From positions 1,328,001 to 1,392,000 of the forward strand of contig NZ_AP026560.1 of assembly GCF_025997855.1 (NCBI RefSeq): a stretch of DNA of 64,000 nucleotides, given 5' to 3'. The translations under genes and the position numbers were made by a program. This stretch comes from Deinococcus aetherius (GTDB lineage: Bacteria > Deinococcota > Deinococci > Deinococcales > Deinococcaceae). The notes beneath the pieces were generated by a model that had not been told where the DNA came from, ran no database searches, and saw nothing but the letters and a program-made list of their open reading frames with translations. Below, in pieces: positions 1 to 14,373 of this stretch (position 1 is the stretch's first letter; each line of letters begins with the position of its first letter).

Positions 1-214
1 CTTCGCCGGTGAGGCTCCCCACCTCGCCGACCTGGACGAACTGCCCGCCGTGCAGGGTGTCCGGCTCGATCTCCCGACCGACGCCATCACCGACCCCGAC
101 GACCCCGCCCAGTACTTCATGGAGTCCGAGGTGACCTTCGACGGCGAACACTGGCGCGACCTCTATGCCGAGGACGTGCCCGAAGAACTGGGCCGCCTGC
201 GCCCCTCGAATTAG
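1..214 (+). CDS. C-terminal part of an unidentified protein
   Basis: An open frame enters from the left edge and ends with TAG at 212-214, giving 70 visible residues. The fragment is acidic and ends in RLRPSN. No recognisable motif is visible and it does not resemble the C-terminus of LeuC, so no function is assigned. It lies 177 nt upstream of leuD on the same strand. The high GC and codon use match its neighbours, which favours a real gene. Confidence 0.6.
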   Translation, partial: FAGEAPHLADLDELPAVQGVRLDLPTDAITDPDDPAQYFMESEVTFDGEHWRDLYAEDVPEELGRLRPSN

Positions 215-262
215 TAGAGAACCGAGTGGTTTGTCCGGCTATCTCCCGAGGACGCCCTGCCC

Positions 263-322
263 GCTCACCCCCTCCCAACCTCTCGCGGTGCGAGCTGTAT
301 CAGTCCCCCCTCAAGGGGGAGG
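263..322. repeat. Small intergenic CCCTC/GGGAG-type repeat
   Basis: This sits between the unidentified gene and leuD. It contains a CTCACCCCCTCCC arm, a short GCGGTGCGAGC core and a CCCCCTCAAGGGGGAGG hairpin. Read on the minus strand, its order (CCCCC-hairpin, GCGAGAGG core, GGTGAG end) resembles the element at 50251-50322. The similarity was judged by eye and is imperfect. Confidence 0.35.
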
Positions 323-391
323 AGCAAAAGAGAAACACCAACTCCACCTGTGCCCTTTCATCCGACCCACCGTCTGCCTCAAGGAGTCCCC

Positions 392-1967
<1,576 letters not shown>

Positions 1968-2020
1968 GGGTGGAACGTGCGGAGCGCAGAGGAAGGGGAG
2001 GTGCCTCTGCGCTCCACATT

Positions 2021-2167
2021 TTACCGCTTGTCTTTCTGATCCCGGGGGCGTGCGGAGTGGCCCCCGTCCCACGCGCGGCGAATCACCCTGACGATCACAT
2101 ACAGACCGAACAGCAGCGCGAGGAAAGCCAGCAGCACGATCAGGTCCATCACTCCGGGGGTGGGCAT
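2021..2167 (-). CDS. Small single-pass membrane protein
   Basis: This is a possible 48-residue protein. A hydrophobic segment (LIVLLAFLALLFGLYVIV) is followed by a basic, hydrophilic tail ending in DQKDKR. An alternative ATG at 2149 would give 42 residues. Neither start has a well-spaced ribosome binding site, although GGAG sits just before the inner one. It lies convergent to leuB and divergent from the methyltransferase remnant. Its function is unknown. The transmembrane-plus-basic-tail layout is the main reason to believe it is coding. Confidence 0.45.
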   Translation of the reverse strand: MPTPGVMDLIVLLAFLALLFGLYVIVRVIRRAWDGGHSARPRDQKDKR

Positions 2168-2212
2168 GACCCAGCTTACGTGTCCCGGCCCGTCCCGTTC
2201 CCGAGGAGCCCC

Positions 2213-2653
2213 ATGACCCAGTACGCCCGCGCCTGCCTCGCCACGCAGGACGCCGTGCCCCAGCGGGAGGTGGGGGAGCGGCTGCTCCTCGACTTCCTGC
2301 CCGCGCACACCCGGCGGGTGCTGAATCCTGGGTGCGGCGACGGTCGCCTGCTCGCTCCAGTCCGCTCGCGTTTCCGGCACGCGGAGGGTATGGCGCTCGA
2401 CGCGTCGGAGACGATGTTCGACGCGGCCCGTGTTCGTTTCGCGGGACAAGCTGGCGTGAGGGTAGCTCACCACGGTTTGAACGACCCGCTGCCCGACCTG
2501 GGCATCTTCGACGCGGTGGTGAGCGGCTTCGCCATCCACCCCCCTGCCCGACGGGCGCAAGCGGACGCTCTGCAGGCAGATTTGTGCCTGCCTGGCACCG
2601 GGCGGAGTGATTTTCTCCACCTCGAACACGTCCCCAGGGTGAACGAGACGTAA
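2213..2653 (+). pseudogene. Decayed SAM-dependent class I methyltransferase
   Basis: A GAGGAG site precedes the ATG at 2213. Residues 37-52 contain the Rossmann motif I (VLNPGCGDGRLL), and VSGFAIH marks the usual post-IV region. At the C-run 2539-2544 the homologous frame shifts by one base: LPDGRKRTLCRQIC...LAPGGV continues in the next frame. It returns to the first frame near 2613 as LHLEHV. A TAA at 2651-2653 then stops it, while coding-like residues RAWFLTLLGG continue in frame beyond the stop. Two compensating shifts plus a stop indicate a pseudogene, unless the assembly has errors here. Confidence 0.65.
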
Positions 2654-2814
2654 CGCGCCTGGTTTCTCACGCTGCTGGGTGGGGCCGAGGGAGGCCCTGA
2701 GTCACCGCCTCGTACCCGCCCGGGCACAGGTGGGGTGGGTGCGGAAGTGGACGTGGGGTGCCGGTTTTGGGAGGAGGGGGCTGGAACTTGCCCTGATCGT
2801 GGGCCGGGTGGACT

Positions 2815-2830
2815 GAGGCTCGGGAGCCTC
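2815..2830 (+). terminator. Short hairpin followed by a pyrimidine tract
   Basis: GAGGCT and AGCCTC pair around a CGGG loop and are followed by TTCCTTCCCTTT. This could end transcription from the methyltransferase remnant before the amidase gene. The stem is only 6 bp, so the call is weak. Confidence 0.3.
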
Positions 2831-2864
2831 TTCCTTCCCTTTCCCCCGCGTGGTAGACCTCCCT

Positions 2865-4757
2865 ATGCGCCGCGCCTTTTTCACCCTCGCCCTGCTCGCC
2901 GTCCCCGCCCTGACCGCCGCGCGGGCGGCGCCGGAGGTGTTCGTCGCCTACCCGCCGGAAGGGCACCGGGTCGCGTTCGATCACGTGATCCTGGAGGGAA
3001 GCGTGCCGCCCGGCGCGAGGCTCAGGGTGGGCGGGCAGCCCGCGCAGGTCGGGCCCGACGGCCTCTTCATCCTGTGGTGGCCGCTGCGCGTCGGCACGAA
3101 CGACCTGCGGCTGGTCACGACGCTGAACGGGCAGACAGGCACGCGGACGCTGCGGGTCATTCGCACGGCCACCGGGCCGCTGCCCGCCACCCCCACCTCG
3201 ATTGACCGGAAGAGCGTGACGCCGGGCGCGGCGTACGAGTTCTGGGACGCGGCGCGGGACTCGCCGGACGAGCGCCGTGTGCCCGTGTCCTTCCGGGGCT
3301 CGCCGGGCGGGCGGGCGGCCTTTCGCGTGGGAACCGGGGCGTGGTCCCCGCTGCCGGAGGTCGAGCCGGGCCGCTACGAGGCTGCCTACGTGGTTCCCGT
3401 CGCCGCCCGGCTGGAGAATGCCGCCGTGACGGTCCGCCTCACCGGGCGCGACGGCAGGACGCTGACGGCCACGGCCCCCGGGCCTCTGACGAGTACGGGT
3501 GAGGGACTCCGCACCGGTACCCAGCGGCCCGGCACGGTGCGCGGCCTGGGGTTGAACGACGCGGGCAACGTGACGACCACCCAGGAGGGAAAGCCTTTCC
3601 TGTACCCGCGAGGCGGCATGACCTTCACGCTCGTCGGGCGGGTGGGGGAGGACGTGCGCGCCCGCCTCGCGCCCGGTGTGAGCGTGCTGATCAGCGCGAA
3701 GCAACTGGATGTGACCCCCGGGATTCCCGCCCCCGCCACGGGTGGGGAGGTCGGGCTGGACGCCGGGCCTGCCGAGGAGACTCCCCCCGTCCCGCTGCTC
3801 CCGGCTCTTCCCTTCACGCCGCTCGTGCCCACGAGTACGCCGGAGGGTGCCTTGCCTGCTGGTTCTCCCGCTGACGCCCCCGGGGAGGACTTGCGCGTCC
3901 GCGTTCCCCTCGGCGGCGCCCGCGTCCCCTTCACCGTCGCCCAGGAGGGGGAGGGCCGCCGCCTGGCCCTGACCCTGTACGGGCTGGTCACGCCGCCCAC
4001 CCTCGCCGCGCCCCTCGCCGACCCGCTGATCGCCGGGGGGAAGATCGAGACCGTCGCCCTCGGGGTCACGCGGCTGACCCTCGACCTGACGCAGGCGCAG
4101 ACGTGGGGCTTCACGGCCGGGTACGAGGGGGACGACCTGCTCCTCACCGTGCGCCGCCCGCCGACCCTCGACCCGGTGCGTCCCCTCGCGGGGCGGGTGA
4201 TCGTCCTCGACCCGGGACACGGCGGCACCCAGTTCGGCGGGGCCGGGAGCCTGCGGGTGCCCGAAAAGGACCTGACCCTCCCCATCGCCCGCCGGGTGGC
4301 CGAACTGCTGCGTGCCCAAGGCGCCGACGCGGTGCTCACCCGCGACGCCGACGTGACCCTGGGCCTGTACGAACGCGGCCTGCTCGCCGAGGAGAAAGGG
4401 GCCGACCTCCTCGTCTCCATCCACGCCAACGCCCTGCCCGACGGGCGCGATCCCCGGGGCATCCGTGGCCCGGAGGTGTACTTCACCCACCCGCAGGCGC
4501 AGGCCCCCGCCGCCGCCATCCTCGCCGCCCTGCACCGCACGCTGCCCGACCTCGGCCCGGGGCAGGGTCTCAAGCCCGGCGCCGACCTCGCCCTCACCCG
4601 GCCCACCACCCAGCCCAGCCTCCTCGTCGAGACGGCGTACCTCACCGATCCGGGGAACCTGCGCGTCCTGATGGACCCGGGCAGGCGCGAACGCTTCGCG
4701 CAGGCCATCGCGGCGGGCATCACGGACTTCTACGCAGACCAGGCGAGGGAGGATTGA
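2865..4757 (+). CDS. Secreted N-acetylmuramoyl-L-alanine amidase
   Basis: This 630-residue exported enzyme should cut the amide bond between MurNAc and the stem peptide. It starts with a signal peptide (MRRAFFTLALLAVPALTAARA). A long region of about 420 residues, probably beta-rich and with a proline-rich stretch, follows without a recognised domain. The C-terminal Amidase_3 zinc domain spans about residues 440-626. Likely zinc and catalytic residues are His452 in DPGHGG, Glu467 in PEKDL, His520 in SIHAN and Glu589 in LVETAYL. The ATG at 2865 places the signal peptide at the N-terminus. A GTG five codons earlier is possible. Confidence 0.88.
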   Translation: MRRAFFTLALLAVPALTAARAAPEVFVAYPPEGHRVAFDHVILEGSVPPGARLRVGGQPAQVGPDGLFILWWPLRVGTNDLRLVTTLNGQTGTRTLRVIRTATGPLPATPTSIDRKSVTPGAAYEFWDAARDSPDERRVPVSFRGSPGGRAAFRVGTGAWSPLPEVEPGRYEAAYVVPVAARLENAAVTVRLTGRDGRTLTATAPGPLTSTGEGLRTGTQRPGTVRGLGLNDAGNVTTTQEGKPFLYPRGGMTFTLVGRVGEDVRARLAPGVSVLISAKQLDVTPGIPAPATGGEVGLDAGPAEETPPVPLLPALPFTPLVPTSTPEGALPAGSPADAPGEDLRVRVPLGGARVPFTVAQEGEGRRLALTLYGLVTPPTLAAPLADPLIAGGKIETVALGVTRLTLDLTQAQTWGFTAGYEGDDLLLTVRRPPTLDPVRPLAGRVIVLDPGHGGTQFGGAGSLRVPEKDLTLPIARRVAELLRAQGADAVLTRDADVTLGLYERGLLAEEKGADLLVSIHANALPDGRDPRGIRGPEVYFTHPQAQAPAAAILAALHRTLPDLGPGQGLKPGADLALTRPTTQPSLLVETAYLTDPGNLRVLMDPGRRERFAQAIAAGITDFYADQARED

Positions 4758-4796
4758 GCCCGGTGGGGGCGCTTCACCTCGGGAGGAGAACGCTCT

Positions 4797-5216
4797 ATGG
4801 ACTTGCCGCGCCCAGGCCCACTCTTTCATAAGGTCGACTGCTTGCAGATTCCCGTGCCCGACCTCGAAGCTGGCCTGACCTTCTACCGCGACTGCCTGGG
4901 CCACGAACTGCTCTGGCGAACGGCGACCGCCGCCGGGCTGAGGATGCCCGAGACGGACGCCGAACTGGTGCTTCGGACGGAGCGGCCCGAGCTGGAGGTC
5001 AACCTCCTCGTTTCTTCCGCCGACGCCGCCACGGAGGCCGTGGTGCAAGCGGGCGGAAGTGTCGTGGAGCCGCCGTTCGACGTTCAGGTGGGCCGCTGCG
5101 CCGTTTTGCTGGACCCCTGGGGAAATCGGCTGGTCCTCCTCGATCTGAGCCGGGGCCTCCTGATCACCGACGAACGGGGCAACGTCGTCGGGCGAGGGGC
5201 TGGAGAGGCGCCGTGA
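4797..5216 (+). CDS. VOC (glyoxalase/bleomycin-resistance fold) protein
   Basis: This 139-residue protein has the paired beta-alpha-beta-beta-beta modules of the vicinal oxygen chelate superfamily. Visible elements are an N-terminal KVDCLQIPVPDLEAGLTFY strand-helix, the YRDCLGHEL turn, and a C-terminal DPWGNRLVLLDL signature that supplies a metal ligand in many members. The substrate cannot be deduced, since the superfamily includes lyases, dioxygenases and binding proteins. A GGGAGGAG tract at 4780-4787 precedes the ATG. It lies between the amidase and argS on the same strand. Confidence 0.75.
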   Translation: MDLPRPGPLFHKVDCLQIPVPDLEAGLTFYRDCLGHELLWRTATAAGLRMPETDAELVLRTERPELEVNLLVSSADAATEAVVQAGGSVVEPPFDVQVGRCAVLLDPWGNRLVLLDLSRGLLITDERGNVVGRGAGEAP

Positions 5217-5299
5217 GACGACCGCTCCGCCCTGGCTCGATTCCGGTCCTGCACGGCTCCGGTGATGCCGGGTCGCCGCGCCCAGCCGCCTCCCGCTGC

Positions 5300-5305
5300 T
5301 AAAAT
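5300..5305 (+). promoter_or_regulatory. -10 box of a leaderless argS promoter
   Basis: TAAAAT lies 8 nt before the argS ATG at 5314, with no ribosome binding site between. This spacing places the transcription start at or next to the start codon. Confidence 0.6.
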
Positions 5306-5313
5306 CCCCGGTT

Positions 5314-7145
<1,832 letters not shown>

Positions 7146-7149
<4 letters not shown>

Positions 7150-7496
7150 GCGGGGACTGGGCCAGCCTGACCGAGTACCGCGCGGCCCTGGAGTTCGTCT
7201 GGGCGCTTGAAACCCTGGCCCATTTCATCCCCTTCAGTCCCTTCGGGAGCGTCGAGGAGATGGCCGCGTTCTGTGAGCGCTTGGCTGATGCCCACGCCGG
7301 GAACGCCGCCGCCCTCTTCCACCTGTGGCTGCGCTGGGTGGCGGAGGGCAACTGGCGGTCCGAACCGCTGGCATGGCTGCTCGTCAACCTGCTGCTGCGT
7401 CACCCCATCGAGGGGGAGGCGGCCCTCTCCACCGTCTGCCACGGCGTCTCCCGGATGGGTGCCGAGCGGCTCCGACGGCAGTTCGGGGAGGACTGA
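7146..7496 (+). CDS. Hypothetical 116-residue protein coupled to argS
   Basis: The ATG at 7146 overlaps the argS TGA, so translation is probably coupled. The protein is predicted helical, rich in Trp and Leu (for example ALFHLWLRW and LAWLLVNLLL), and acidic at both ends. It has no signal peptide, and its hydrophobic stretches look amphipathic rather than membrane-spanning. I do not recognise the family. Coupling to argS suggests co-expression but does not define a function. Confidence 0.7.
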
Positions 7497-7501
7497 CCCC
7501 C

Positions 7502-8611
<1,110 letters not shown>

Positions 8612-8659
8612 GAGGGGGAGGCTAGCACGCGTCCCCGGGCGGGCCGGGGGGCTGTTCGG

Positions 8660-9055
8660 TCAGGCTCCAGGCTCCGTCACCCACTGCACGAGCTGGAAGA
8701 TCACCCCGTTCGGGTCCTCGACCTGGAAGTACCTCTCCCCCCACGGCTCCGTCTCGATGGGCGTGACGACGGGCACCCCCTCGGCCCGCAGCCGCTCGTA
8801 CTCGGCGTCGATTCCGTCCACGACGAAGACGACCAGCAGCCCTTCTCCCGCGTGCCCGGCGATGCGCCCCGGCTTGAACGTCTCCAGTCCGGTCCGCAGG
8901 AAGATCAGGTTGAATCCCACGTCTTCCCTCGCCAGCGAGGACATCACCCCCTCGACCTCCATGTCCGGCACGAACCCGAAGTGCCTACGGGCAAACCCGG
9001 CGGAGGCGGCCACATCGGCGACGTTGAGCGAGATGGCAGACGCGGTAACGTTCAT
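8660..9055 (-). CDS. VOC-family enzyme under MarR control
   Basis: This 131-residue vicinal oxygen chelate protein contains the DPNGVIFQLVQ C-terminal signature, with a probable metal-binding residue. The region between residues about 60 and 100 resembles members annotated as glyoxalase or antibiotic-resistance proteins. AGGAGG lies 5 nt before the ATG at 9055, which decides this start over the upstream in-frame start at 9154. It is transcribed away from the MarR gene and its promoter is enclosed by two palindromic operators, so it is the likely target of that repressor. The substrate is unknown. Confidence 0.8.
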   Translation of the reverse strand: MNVTASAISLNVADVAASAGFARRHFGFVPDMEVEGVMSSLAREDVGFNLIFLRTGLETFKPGRIAGHAGEGLLVVFVVDGIDAEYERLRAEGVPVVTPIETEPWGERYFQVEDPNGVIFQLVQWVTEPGA

Positions 9056-9118
9056 GCTCGACCTCCTGCGGGCTGTCCGGGCTCCCCTCGGAAACCAGCG
9101 GACTTCCCCGCTGCCAAG

Positions 9119-9136
9119 TTGACAGCACTCTGTCAA
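9119..9136. promoter_or_regulatory. MarR-type operator 1 (perfect palindrome)
   Basis: TTGACAG-CACT-CTGTCAA is a perfect 7+4+7 inverted repeat. It lies immediately downstream of the predicted start point of the VOC gene promoter, so a bound repressor would block elongation. Its centre is 37 bp from the centre of operator 2. Confidence 0.75.
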
Positions 9137-9143
9137 GACAAGC

Positions 9144-9173
9144 ACTCTACTCATTTCGACAGTATCCTGTCAA
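9144..9173 (-). promoter_or_regulatory. Promoter of the VOC gene
   Basis: On the minus strand TTGACA (9173-9168) and TAGAGT (9149-9144) are separated by 18 nt. The -35 box lies inside operator 2, and operator 1 begins about 8 nt downstream of the -10 box. Confidence 0.55.
9156..9173. promoter_or_regulatory. MarR-type operator 2
   Basis: TCGACAG-TATC-CTGTCAA matches operator 1 with one arm mismatch. It contains the TATCCT that is the best -10 candidate for the marR gene (9 nt before its GTG) and overlaps the -35 of the opposing promoter, so one site could control both genes. Confidence 0.7.
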
Positions 9174-9177
9174 TGCT

Positions 9178-9639
9178 GTGGCGTACTCCCCGGCTGGCCT
9201 GGCCTTTTCCGATCTCGTCGTGCTGATCTTTCGACTCAACGGCACGCTGCTCAAGGCGGGCGACCGGATGACCGCGCCCGTCGGGCAGACGAGTGCGCGC
9301 TGGCAGGTGCTGGGGGTGATCGACGAGCGGCCCATGACCGTGGCGGCCATCGCCCGCACGATGGGCCTGACCCGCCAGAGCGTGCAGCGCACCGCCGACC
9401 TGCTCGTCGAGGACGGCCTGGCGGCGTACGAGGACAACCCCGAACACCGGCGGGCGAAACTGCTGCGGCTCCTGCCTCTCGGTCAGGAGGTCCTGAACGT
9501 GATCGAGGCGAGCCAACAGGACTGGGCCAACCGGGTGGGAGAGGCCGTGGGCGAGTCGGAGCTGAGCCGGGCGGTCACCCTGCTCGAACGCCTGCTCCTT
9601 GCGCTGGACCGGGAGGAGGGGAGGGGAGGGGGACGATGA
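9178..9639 (+). CDS. MarR-family transcriptional repressor
   Basis: This 153-residue protein has the MarR winged-helix layout. Dimerisation helices are at the N-terminus, a recognition region follows (TVAAIARTMGLTRQSVQRTADLL, about residues 58-80), and a wing contains the DNPEHRRAK turn typical of the family, near 88-96. C-terminal helices complete the dimer interface. The GTG at 9178 has no Shine-Dalgarno but has TATCCT 9 nt upstream, which suggests a leaderless message. Two copies of an 18-bp palindrome lie between it and the divergent VOC gene, so autoregulation plus repression of that gene is the likely role. The ligand is unknown. Confidence 0.88.
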   Translation: MAYSPAGLAFSDLVVLIFRLNGTLLKAGDRMTAPVGQTSARWQVLGVIDERPMTVAAIARTMGLTRQSVQRTADLLVEDGLAAYEDNPEHRRAKLLRLLPLGQEVLNVIEASQQDWANRVGEAVGESELSRAVTLLERLLLALDREEGRGGGR

Positions 9640-9654
9640 CGCCGCTCTCCCGCT

Positions 9655-10302
9655 TCACCCCTCCCGCTTCTTGCGCGCCCGGTACGTCAGCAGGTCGGCG
9701 TACATCTTCGTGCGGAAGCCCACGCCCTTCCAGAAGCCGCGCTTCTTCTCCTTGAGCACCTGGCGCAGTTGCGGGAGTTCCACGTAGCCCCAGCGTGCCT
9801 CCGTGGCCTTGAGGTGATCGGTGATGGGCGGCTCGGGCCACCGTTCCTCGCCCAGACGCGGGACCTCCAGCAGCCACTCCCGGCGGCAGGCCCGCTGCCC
9901 GCTGAGGTGCGGGGTGAGCTTGTTCCCCCAGTCGGTGACAAAGCCGCCGCCCTCGAAGACACCGATAGCCATGTCGAGTTCCCCGGCGAGCACGGGCCGC
10001 AGCAGCACCTCCAGGTGTTCGCGCGTCAGGCCAATCAGGTCGGCGTCGAGCATCACGACGTACTCGGCGTCCGTGGCCTCCAGCGCGGCCTTGAGGGCGG
10101 GGCCCTTGCCCGCGTTCTCGCTCAGCTCGACCACCTGTGCCCCGGCTTCGCGCGCTGCCTGTGGGGTGCGGTCGCTGCTGCCGTCGCTGGCGACGACCAC
10201 GTCGGGCGTGAGTTCCCGCGCGACCCGGACTACGTCTCCCACCGTCTCCTCCTCGTTGAAGGCGGGAATCACGACCGCCACGCGCGCCACTGCCTGCCCC
10301 AT
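9655..10302 (-). CDS. Family 2 glycosyltransferase
   Basis: This 215-residue cytosolic GT-A fold enzyme transfers a sugar from a nucleotide donor. The N-terminal PAFNEEETVGDVV strand-loop, the VASDGSSDRT segment and the metal-binding DAD motif at residues 86-88 identify the family. No transmembrane segment is seen. Members of this size include polyprenyl-phosphate mannosyltransferase-like and glucosyl-3-phosphoglycerate synthase-like proteins, and the acceptor cannot be chosen from sequence. A TACCAT -10 box (complement of 10311-10316) lies 8 nt before the ATG. It converges with marR. Confidence 0.82.
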   Translation of the reverse strand: MGQAVARVAVVIPAFNEEETVGDVVRVARELTPDVVVASDGSSDRTPQAAREAGAQVVELSENAGKGPALKAALEATDAEYVVMLDADLIGLTREHLEVLLRPVLAGELDMAIGVFEGGGFVTDWGNKLTPHLSGQRACRREWLLEVPRLGEERWPEPPITDHLKATEARWGYVELPQLRQVLKEKKRGFWKGVGFRTKMYADLLTYRARKKREG

Positions 10303-10486
10303 CGGGGCTCATGGTAAGGCTTCGGGCCGCGTGAGGTCGGCTGACCGCCGGGTCGTGAAGGAAATGTATCGCGCGCCGGAAACTAAAGCCCGCCGTTCCC
10401 CTCGCCTCACGCTTCCTCTCCGGGGGGCGCCTACGCTGAGACTGACCGCCCGGACACCTTCAGCCCCACTCCCCCGGAGGCCCCTC

Positions 10487-10942
10487 ATGGAATACCAAGG
10501 CACCCGCCGCATCCAGGCATCTCCCGACGAGGTCTTCGCGTTCGTCTCGGACGTGCGCAACCTCCCCCGTTACCTGCCCACCACCAAGCGTGCCGAGCCC
10601 CAGGGCGAGGAACGGGTCGCGGTCGAGGGCGAGGCCAACGGCCACCAGTACCAGGCCGACGGGCACTTCCACCAGGACGCCCAGAACCACCGCCTGGAGT
10701 GGGGCAGTGACGGCGAGATCAGCTATTCCGGCACCCTGGAGGTCATGCCCGACGGCGACGGCTCCCAGGTCAGCGTCAAGCTCCGCTTCGAGCCCGACCC
10801 CCAGCGCGCCCCCAACCAGGACATGCCCGGCCAGGCCCCCTCCGACAACCAGATTCAGGAGGGCATCGACAAGGCCCTGGAGTCCATTCAGAACTTCGTC
10901 GAGGGCCGGGGCGGCAAGGAGGAACCCAGCGCCGCGACCTGA
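10487..10942 (+). CDS. SRPBCC (START-like) family protein
   Basis: This 151-residue protein begins with RRIQASPDEVFAFVSDVRNLPRYLP, the usual opening strand and helix of SRPBCC hydrophobic-ligand proteins such as polyketide cyclase/dehydrase-like members. The middle is beta-rich, and the C-terminal helix (IDKALESIQNFVEG) would close the cavity. No catalytic residue can be assigned. GGAGG at 10476-10480 precedes the ATG. A strong terminator follows directly. Confidence 0.72.
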   Translation: MEYQGTRRIQASPDEVFAFVSDVRNLPRYLPTTKRAEPQGEERVAVEGEANGHQYQADGHFHQDAQNHRLEWGSDGEISYSGTLEVMPDGDGSQVSVKLRFEPDPQRAPNQDMPGQAPSDNQIQEGIDKALESIQNFVEGRGGKEEPSAAT

Positions 10943-10952
10943 GCAAGATGTC

Positions 10953-10989
10953 GAAAGGGCCCGCCATCCCGAGCGGGCCCCTTTCTTTT
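10953..10989 (+). terminator. Intrinsic terminator after the SRPBCC gene
   Basis: GGGCCCGC (10957-10964) pairs with GCGGGCCC (10973-10980) around an 8-nt loop. It is flanked by AAAG and CTTTCTTTT, so it could act on both strands between the convergent SRPBCC and rseP genes. Confidence 0.8.
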
Positions 10990-11013
10990 GCTGACCGCTG
11001 AAAGCTGACTGCT

Positions 11014-13295
<2,282 letters not shown>

Positions 13296-13355
13296 GGGGA
13301 GACAGGATGGCGCATGGGGGTGGGGGAAACAGTGGTGAGTGGTGAGTGCTCAGTT

Positions 13356-13420
13356 GTCAGTGGAGAAGGACGACAGACGCGAAAGCCCCAGCCTGCGCCG
13401 GGGCCTCTTCTCCCACTGAC
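13356..13420. repeat. Hairpin nested in an inverted repeat, cdsA-dxr gap
   Basis: GTCAGTGGAGAAG (13356-13368) pairs with CTTCTCCCACTGAC (13407-13420) with one extra C. Between the arms is a GCCCC/GGGGC hairpin. Further GTGGTGAGT words lie to the left and ACCACTTCCCAC to the right. The element is in the transcribed gap between two genes of one cluster, so it could act as a partial terminator or an RNA stability element. Confidence 0.55.
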
Positions 13421-13430
13421 CACTTCCCAC

Positions 13431-14261
13431 TTACCTCGTAAAGACGTTGATGTTCAAAAACAGATACGTCGCCGGAACCGCGAAGAGCAGGCTGTCGAGC
13501 CGGTCGAGAAAGCCCCCGTGCCCCGGCAGGCTGCTCCCGGAGTCCTTGGTCTTCAGCGCCCGCTTGAGCAGGCTCTCCGCGAGGTCCCCGAGTTGCGAGG
13601 CGCTGGCGACCAGAATGGAGTACAGCAGGGCGTCGAGCGGCGACCAGATGCGCGTGAGCTGCGTCATCACGAGCACCGTCACGAAGCTGAAGGCGAGGCC
13701 GCCGATGGCCCCCTCCACCGTCTTGCCGGGGCTGACCTCGGGGGCGAGCTTGCGCCGACCGAAGAAGTGCCCGCCGAAGTACCCGCCGATGTCCGCCGCG
13801 AAGGTGGCGAGCAGCGGCAGCGCGAAGTACAGCAGGCCGTCTCCCGCGTTCGGGCTGTAGCGCAGCAGCAGGAAGTACCCCAGGAGCCAGGGGATATACA
13901 GCAGCCCGAACATCGAGTACACGATGCGCTCCAGCGGGCGCTCCCCGGGCCGCATGACCTCCATCACGAGCATGTAGCCCAGCGCCACCGTGAGCACCGC
14001 CTCGCGCCACGAGCCGCCCGGCCACGGCGTCTGCGGCCACAGCGGCAGGCTCGCCACGATGAGGGCCGTCCCGAACACCGCCAGGCTGACCCGCCGCACG
14101 TCGATGTCGTTGCGGTCGAGCATCCGGATGTACTCGAAGAGGGCCATCACCGACAGCAGCACGAGTGTGGGCAGCAGGGTCACCCACCCGAACCACACGA
14201 GCAGGCTGATGATGGTAAAGCCCACCACCGACGTCAGGACGCGGGTGCTCAGGGATTCCAT
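13431..14261 (-). CDS. cdsA: Phosphatidate cytidylyltransferase
   Basis: This 276-residue multi-pass membrane enzyme forms CDP-diacylglycerol from phosphatidic acid and CTP. The full C-terminal signature is present: SLLKRALKTKDSGS leading into LPGHGGFLDRLDS. PGKTVEGAIGG is a further conserved loop. Several hydrophobic helices precede these. The start at 14261 has an upstream AGGGGCG, while the longer in-frame start at 14351 extends into an unrelated sequence. Clusters of this type usually carry uppS just before cdsA. Here frr is followed directly by cdsA. Confidence 0.94.
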   Translation of the reverse strand: MESLSTRVLTSVVGFTIISLLVWFGWVTLLPTLVLLSVMALFEYIRMLDRNDIDVRRVSLAVFGTALIVASLPLWPQTPWPGGSWREAVLTVALGYMLVMEVMRPGERPLERIVYSMFGLLYIPWLLGYFLLLRYSPNAGDGLLYFALPLLATFAADIGGYFGGHFFGRRKLAPEVSPGKTVEGAIGGLAFSFVTVLVMTQLTRIWSPLDALLYSILVASASQLGDLAESLLKRALKTKDSGSSLPGHGGFLDRLDSLLFAVPATYLFLNINVFTR

Positions 14262-14373
14262 AGTCGCCCCTGACGGGGGGCCCGTGGCGTGTCGCTCGCG
14301 GCTTGCCGGGGAAGTCCCCTCTTCTGCCGCAGGCCACACGCCACGGGCCACGAGCCCACGAACGCAGCGGGCC

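Noticed and set aside
9119..9136. The palindrome as a radiation/desiccation response motif
   Set aside because: The known Deinococcus motif is a longer AT-rich palindrome ending in TTATG/CATAA. This sequence differs and sits beside a MarR gene.
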